Assembly: GCF_944324615.1 (NCBI RefSeq)
Contig: NZ_CALUWY010000013.1
Location: forward strand, 1-54,859
DNA length: 54,859 bases
Origin: an uncultured Mailhella sp.
Lineage (GTDB): Bacteria; Desulfobacterota; Desulfovibrionia; Desulfovibrionales; Desulfovibrionaceae
Direction of reading: 5' to 3'
The translations under genes and the position numbers were made by a program. Below are positions 51,827 through 54,859 of the stretch, in pieces. Below the pieces are notes generated by a model. The model saw only the letters and a list, made by a program, of their open reading frames with translations, was not told the origin of the DNA and did not search any database. Within the stretch, counting starts at the first letter, position 1; each line of letters starts with the position of its first letter.

Positions 51827-52768
51827 TCACTCCTGACGGATGCTCAGGCGGGCGGCGCGAAGCAATAGTTTATCCACGTGATTGCGATAGGATTTGTCGT
51901 CACCGAACTCCTTCGGGGAGAGCAACCTGCCGACCTGAGTTTTGCCAAGCTTGCACCAGTTCAGGAGAACGTGGGCAGTGACGCACTCGTCGAAGTCTTC
52001 CTTCATGGCATCGCGCACGGAGGCCGGAGCTTTGCCCATCCAGAGTGAAGACGGAACAACGATGTTTTCGGCAGAGGGCAAGGACGAGACGGAGGCTTCA
52101 ACGGGAATTTCGGGCTGGATTTCAAGCTGAATGTTAGCGGCAGACGTGACGAGTCTGTCCAGAATGGAGTTCACCACGCGGTGCGTTAGCCCCTTGACCT
52201 CGCGCTTCAACGGATAGTCGCCAAGAAACTCGATGACCGCGTCACGGTCGGCCATCAGCGTTCCCGTCATATTTCTGGAAATAAAACTTACGAGATAGGG
52301 TTGGCCGGCCTTGAAATGCCTGTAATAATCTTTTCGGGGAGGCTTACGGTCAAGCTCCGTGAACTCGAAATATTTATAGAGGATGTCGCGCTCTTCTGCG
52401 GCAACGCTGTGACCATCCTCGAAGGCCGTATCGAAGAGGTAATCCAGTCCTAGCCGGAACGGCTTGTAGGAAACAAGTTTGATGAGCTGCATGAGGTAGC
52501 GCACCATCTGCGTGCCGTAGAATATGGGATAAAAGTTGGACTGGTGACGGCTGTCGGGCTCGGGAAGCTCGGAAAGTTTTTCCTGCGTGGACGGCAGAGA
52601 TCCAGTGGCGGCGAAGTGCCAGTACTTTTCGTAGGTTTCTGCCCAGAGTTCTTTATAGAAGAGCTGCTTGCGCTCCCATAGCTTCTGGATCAGGTCGTAG
52701 AGTTCGTCGTCAGTCAGGCCGTACGCGGCCTGGACTTTGCCAAGGGGAATGTGGACGTTTTCGGGCAT
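51827..52768 (-). CDS. Unknown island protein, 313 aa, possible replication or maintenance factor
   Basis: The 313-residue soluble protein begins MPENVHIPLGKVQAAYGLTD. It is helical, with aromatic stretches (YWHFAATGSL, FYPIFYGTQMVRYLMQL), and has no motif that I can name. It lies just downstream of an array of 15-bp repeats and an AT-rich palindrome (52890-52976), the usual layout of a replication initiator or autoregulated maintenance gene. The role is inferred from position only. Confidence 0.6.
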   Translation of the reverse strand: MPENVHIPLGKVQAAYGLTDDELYDLIQKLWERKQLFYKELWAETYEKYWHFAATGSLPSTQEKLSELPEPDSRHQSNFYPIFYGTQMVRYLMQLIKLVSYKPFRLGLDYLFDTAFEDGHSVAAEERDILYKYFEFTELDRKPPRKDYYRHFKAGQPYLVSFISRNMTGTLMADRDAVIEFLGDYPLKREVKGLTHRVVNSILDRLVTSAANIQLEIQPEIPVEASVSSLPSAENIVVPSSLWMGKAPASVRDAMKEDFDECVTAHVLLNWCKLGKTQVGRLLSPKEFGDDKSYRNHVDKLLLRAARLSIRQE

Positions 52769-52889
52769 GTCTATAGAGCCTCCTTTTGTTAGAGAGGAAT
52801 GAAAAGAAAGGGAATGTGTCGGGAGAAAAAGAGCGCGGCGGGAAGTGCCGCGAGAGAAAGAAGGGGCGAAGAAGAGAAGAAGCGCGGGG

Positions 52890-52976
52890 AGCCAGATTCT
52901 GACTACAGGTAGCCAAAATCTGACTGCTCCCAGTCAAAATCTGGCTACTCATTAATATTAAGAAGTTAATATTAAT
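52890..52976. repeat. 15-bp repeats and AT-rich palindrome (operator or origin)
   Basis: Three 15-bp units, AGCCAGATTCTGACT (52890), AGCCAAAATCTGACT (52911) and AGTCAAAATCTGGCT (52932), lie 21 bp apart, so on the same helix face. Next is ATTAATATTAA-GAAG-TTAATATTAAT (52951-52976), a perfect 11-bp inverted repeat. The set looks like iterons with an AT-rich unwinding element or an autoregulatory operator. Confidence 0.65.
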
Positions 52977-53082
52977 ACTCCCCCTACCCCCTCATAGAAA
53001 TAAGAACTGGTTCACACTTGTCCAGTATCAGAAGGGGAATTTGTAAGGGGGATTTTTTGATGCTTCACGAGGAAGCGATAAG

Positions 53083-53131
53083 AAAAAAACGCGGACTTCC
53101 AGAGGCCATAATTCAGCTTCGGGAAGTCCGC
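53083..53131 (-). terminator. Terminator of the integrase transcript
   Basis: On the minus strand GCGGACTTCC pairs with GGAAGTCCGC over 10 bp and is followed by GTTTTTTT. It lies after the 58-residue gene and the integrase. Confidence 0.75.
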
Positions 53132-53159
53132 CCATTATTTAGGGTAAGAGGATGGGGGC

Positions 53160-53336
53160 TTAGCCGAGCCACGCTCTCAGCATATCCATGCTGTCGTAGC
53201 CGTGTTGGAGCATGGCGTTCCGTTCTTCGTCCGTCCAGCCGTTATCGGCGATAGAGAGTTGGGGATAGCCTTCGGTCTCATAGGAGGGAATCTCTGCAGG
53301 AGCGTAGATTCTCGTTTCGTCAGCGGTATTGTTCAT
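53160..53336 (-). CDS. Small acidic protein, 58 aa
   Basis: The ATG at 53336-53334 has GGAGGG upstream on the minus strand. The product starts MNNTADETRIYAPAEIPSYE and ends MLQHGYDSMDMLRAWLG; it is acidic, soluble and of no known family. It lies 16 bp after the integrase stop and before the terminator, so it is co-transcribed with the integrase. A recombination accessory role is possible. Confidence 0.6.
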   Translation of the reverse strand: MNNTADETRIYAPAEIPSYETEGYPQLSIADNGWTDEERNAMLQHGYDSMDMLRAWLG

Positions 53337-53352
53337 TTGTCGTCCCTCCGTG

Positions 53353-54540
53353 TCAGGCGGCGTTCTTGAGTTCGTCGAGGTAGTCGGCCCATTCCTGCAT
53401 CATGCAGCGGCGTTCGGGTAGATATTCCGCGTAGTTGTAGGCCGCCCGAACGCCGTTCCGTTCCGAGTGCGCAAGCTGGCGTTCTATCCAGTCGCGGTTG
53501 TATCCACGTTCGTTAAGGAGCGTGGATGCCAGCGAGCGGAAGCCGTGCACGCTCATTTCATCCTTCTCGTAGCCCATGCGGCGCAGGGCATTGAGCATGG
53601 TCACTTCGGAGATGGGGCGCACGTCGGTGCGAATCGAGGGGAAGAGGTATTTGCCTTCGCCGGAGTAGAGCCGCAATTCTTCCAGAATCGCCACAGCTTG
53701 TCGGGACAGCGGGACGATGTGGGCCGTGCGCATCTTCATGCGTTCGGCGGGGATACGCCATTCAGACTTCGAGAAGTCAAACTCCTTCCATTCGGCGGCA
53801 CGCAGTTCGGTGTGGCGAGTGAATACCAGCGGGGCGAGCTTCAACGCACAGACTAGGGGGAAATAGCCCTCGTAGCGGTCGATGTCGCGCAGAAGCTGGC
53901 CGACTTTCGGCGGCGAAGTCACGGACGCCCGATGCACCACCTTGTGAGGTTTCAGCGCACCGCGAAGTTCGCTCACGGGGTTCTGCTTCACCTTGCCGAG
54001 AATGATCGCGTAGCGGAAAATCTGCCCGATGATCTGGAGAATACGGCTGGCGGTCTCGTGATGGCCCTTGTCGTCCAGCGGCTTGACCACGCCAAGTATG
54101 TCCATGGGCGCGAGGCGCGTCACGGGCGTCTTGCCGATGACCGGGAACACATACGTTTCCAGCCGATAGAGGATGGCCTTGCCGTAGGCCTCGGAATAGG
54201 CGGCCGTGCGGACTTTGTGCCACTCGCGGGCGAAGAGCTCGAAGGTGTCGCGGGTCACAGCCTCGCGTTCCTGCTTCTGCTGTTTCTTGACCGCCGAAGG
54301 GTCTGCGCCCTTGTCGAGCAGGGATTTTGCCTCATCGCGGCGGGCGCGGGCATCCCTCAGGGAAACGGTGGGATATTTGCCGAAGCTGAGGAGCTTTTCC
54401 CTGCCCTCGAAACGGTAGGCCATGCGCCAGAGCTTGCTTCCGGCCGGGGTGACGTAGAGGAAAAGACCTTCGCCGTCGAAGTGCTTTTTCGGCGTGGAGG
54501 CGGGTTTTAGATTGCGGATCTGGGTTTCTGTCAGAGGCAT
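53353..54540 (-). CDS. int: P4-type tyrosine integrase
   Basis: The 395-residue phage-P4-like integrase has an N-terminal DUF4102 arm-binding domain (FDGEGLFLYVTPAGSKLWRM), a core-binding domain and a catalytic domain. Residues are R242 (TRHTELRAAEW), H332 and R335 (HGFRSLAST), H358 and Tyr368 (AYNYAEYL). It integrates islands at tRNA 3' ends, which fits the tRNA-Asn fragment 240 bp away. The gene is intact, so the island may still be mobile. Confidence 0.93.
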   Translation of the reverse strand: MPLTETQIRNLKPASTPKKHFDGEGLFLYVTPAGSKLWRMAYRFEGREKLLSFGKYPTVSLRDARARRDEAKSLLDKGADPSAVKKQQKQEREAVTRDTFELFAREWHKVRTAAYSEAYGKAILYRLETYVFPVIGKTPVTRLAPMDILGVVKPLDDKGHHETASRILQIIGQIFRYAIILGKVKQNPVSELRGALKPHKVVHRASVTSPPKVGQLLRDIDRYEGYFPLVCALKLAPLVFTRHTELRAAEWKEFDFSKSEWRIPAERMKMRTAHIVPLSRQAVAILEELRLYSGEGKYLFPSIRTDVRPISEVTMLNALRRMGYEKDEMSVHGFRSLASTLLNERGYNRDWIERQLAHSERNGVRAAYNYAEYLPERRCMMQEWADYLDELKNAA

Positions 54541-54781
54541 GTAGGTACTCCTTGGATCTTATTGGATTGGAAGATACCCACATGGACTGAAAAAGCTTTA
54601 TTTTCTAACCGGTTAACCTGTGGGTATCGGAATATGCATAGCACATTCATACCCACAGATATACCCACAAAAAAATTGGATGCAAATGCACGCCCTTGGA
54701 TTCCGCTGGACGCTGAAAAAAGCTTAAAACAAAGAATCCCAAAGCCTTATTGGACTTTGGGATTCTTCTTCAGAGCCATAA
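54541..54781. other. Right-end integrase arm sites and hairpin
   Basis: ATACCCACA-type repeats occur at about 54573 and 54648-54669, with the complement CTGTGGGTAT at 54619. A hairpin AAGAATCCCAAAG/CTTTGGGATTCTT (54732-54768) precedes the att core. This is the standard attachment-site region of a P4-like island. Confidence 0.6.
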
Positions 54782-54782
54782 A

Positions 54783-54829
54783 TGGCTCCCCGAGACGGAC
54801 TTGAACCGCCAACCTAGTGATTAACAGTC
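54783..54829 (-). pseudogene. tRNA-Asn 3' fragment, attachment-site duplicate
   Basis: On the minus strand this reads from GACTGTTAATCAC (anticodon loop with GTT) through the T arm GGTTCAAGTCC to GGGGAGCCA, the 3' end with encoded CCA. The bases further 5' (54830-54859) do not form the D arm or acceptor 5' strand, so the tRNA is incomplete. It is the att repeat left by integration; the intact gene should lie beyond the right edge, perhaps after another tandem island. Confidence 0.8.
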
Positions 54830-54859
54830 TATAAAATTATACTTTCATCCATTCTCACT

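Larger units (their letters stand above)
52769..53159. other. Intergenic control region
   Basis: 391 bp: purine-rich 5' region of the 313-residue gene, the repeat cluster at 52890-52976, and the terminator of the integrase transcript at 53083-53131. No gene is seen. Confidence 0.5.

Noticed and set aside
54783..54859. A complete tRNA-Asn gene at the right edge
   Set aside because: The 5' half is missing; bases after 54829 cannot form the D arm or the acceptor partner strand.

Overview
The window looks like a high-GC (roughly 60%) chromosomal region of a Gram-negative, Desulfovibrionaceae-like bacterium. That placement rests on codon and GC style, the AddAB pair, a lipoprotein clostripain-type peptidase and a tRNA-Asn fragment. 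It is an inference, not a taxonomic proof. The region is packed with defence genes and mobile DNA.

Layout. (1) 1-687: the end of a CRISPR array with 36-bp repeats of undetermined type, followed by a small unknown gene. (2) 1629-7816: addA and addB (minus strand), a helicase-nuclease pair. (3) 8089-10644: a GmrSD-like type IV restriction protein. (4) 10810-21423: a complete type I-E CRISPR-Cas locus in the order cas3, cas8e-cas11e (fused), cas6e, cas7e, cas5e, a 32-repeat array, cas1, cas2. It is followed by a mini-array and a tail of decaying repeats (21432 to about 22190). (5) 22999-27517: a clostripain-family lipoprotein and a secreted partner with related beta modules. (6) 27874-33241: a KAP P-loop NTPase, a DUF4116-type repeat protein and small unknown genes. 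(7) About 33558 to the right edge: a genomic island carrying Fic, an AT-rich ABC-three-component (ABC-3C) system, a helicase-methylase-ATPase (Hma-like) system, a serine resolvase, a MobV relaxase, an AlpA-like regulator, a probable replication or maintenance protein and a P4-type integrase. A tRNA-Asn 3'-end duplication lies at 54783-54829.

The main discovery is in the cas3-cas8e intergenic region. A solitary degenerate type I-E repeat (13347-13371) keeps the 3' handle of the array repeats. It is followed by a pseudo-spacer beginning ATGAATTAGGT, a second degenerate repeat and a strong intrinsic terminator. The same 11 bases recur, preceded by AAC, at 13466 (perfect) and at 13712 (one mismatch, exactly at position 6, the base flipped out in type I-E crRNA pairing). 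The 13712 copy lies just downstream of the TTGACT -35 box of the apparent cas8e promoter. Independently, all 29 canonical repeats of the main array are followed by C or T, as expected for a PAM-derived base in an AAY PAM. Together these suggest a CreR-like crRNA that guides Cascade to repress its own operon.

Other points of interest are an in-frame Cas8e-Cas11e fusion with an internal ribosome binding site that should also release free Cas11e; a one-spacer mini-array with its own promoter next to a 24-residue membrane peptide (a speculative CreTA-like arrangement); and two 153-residue paralogs of an unrecognised family on either side of the left island edge.
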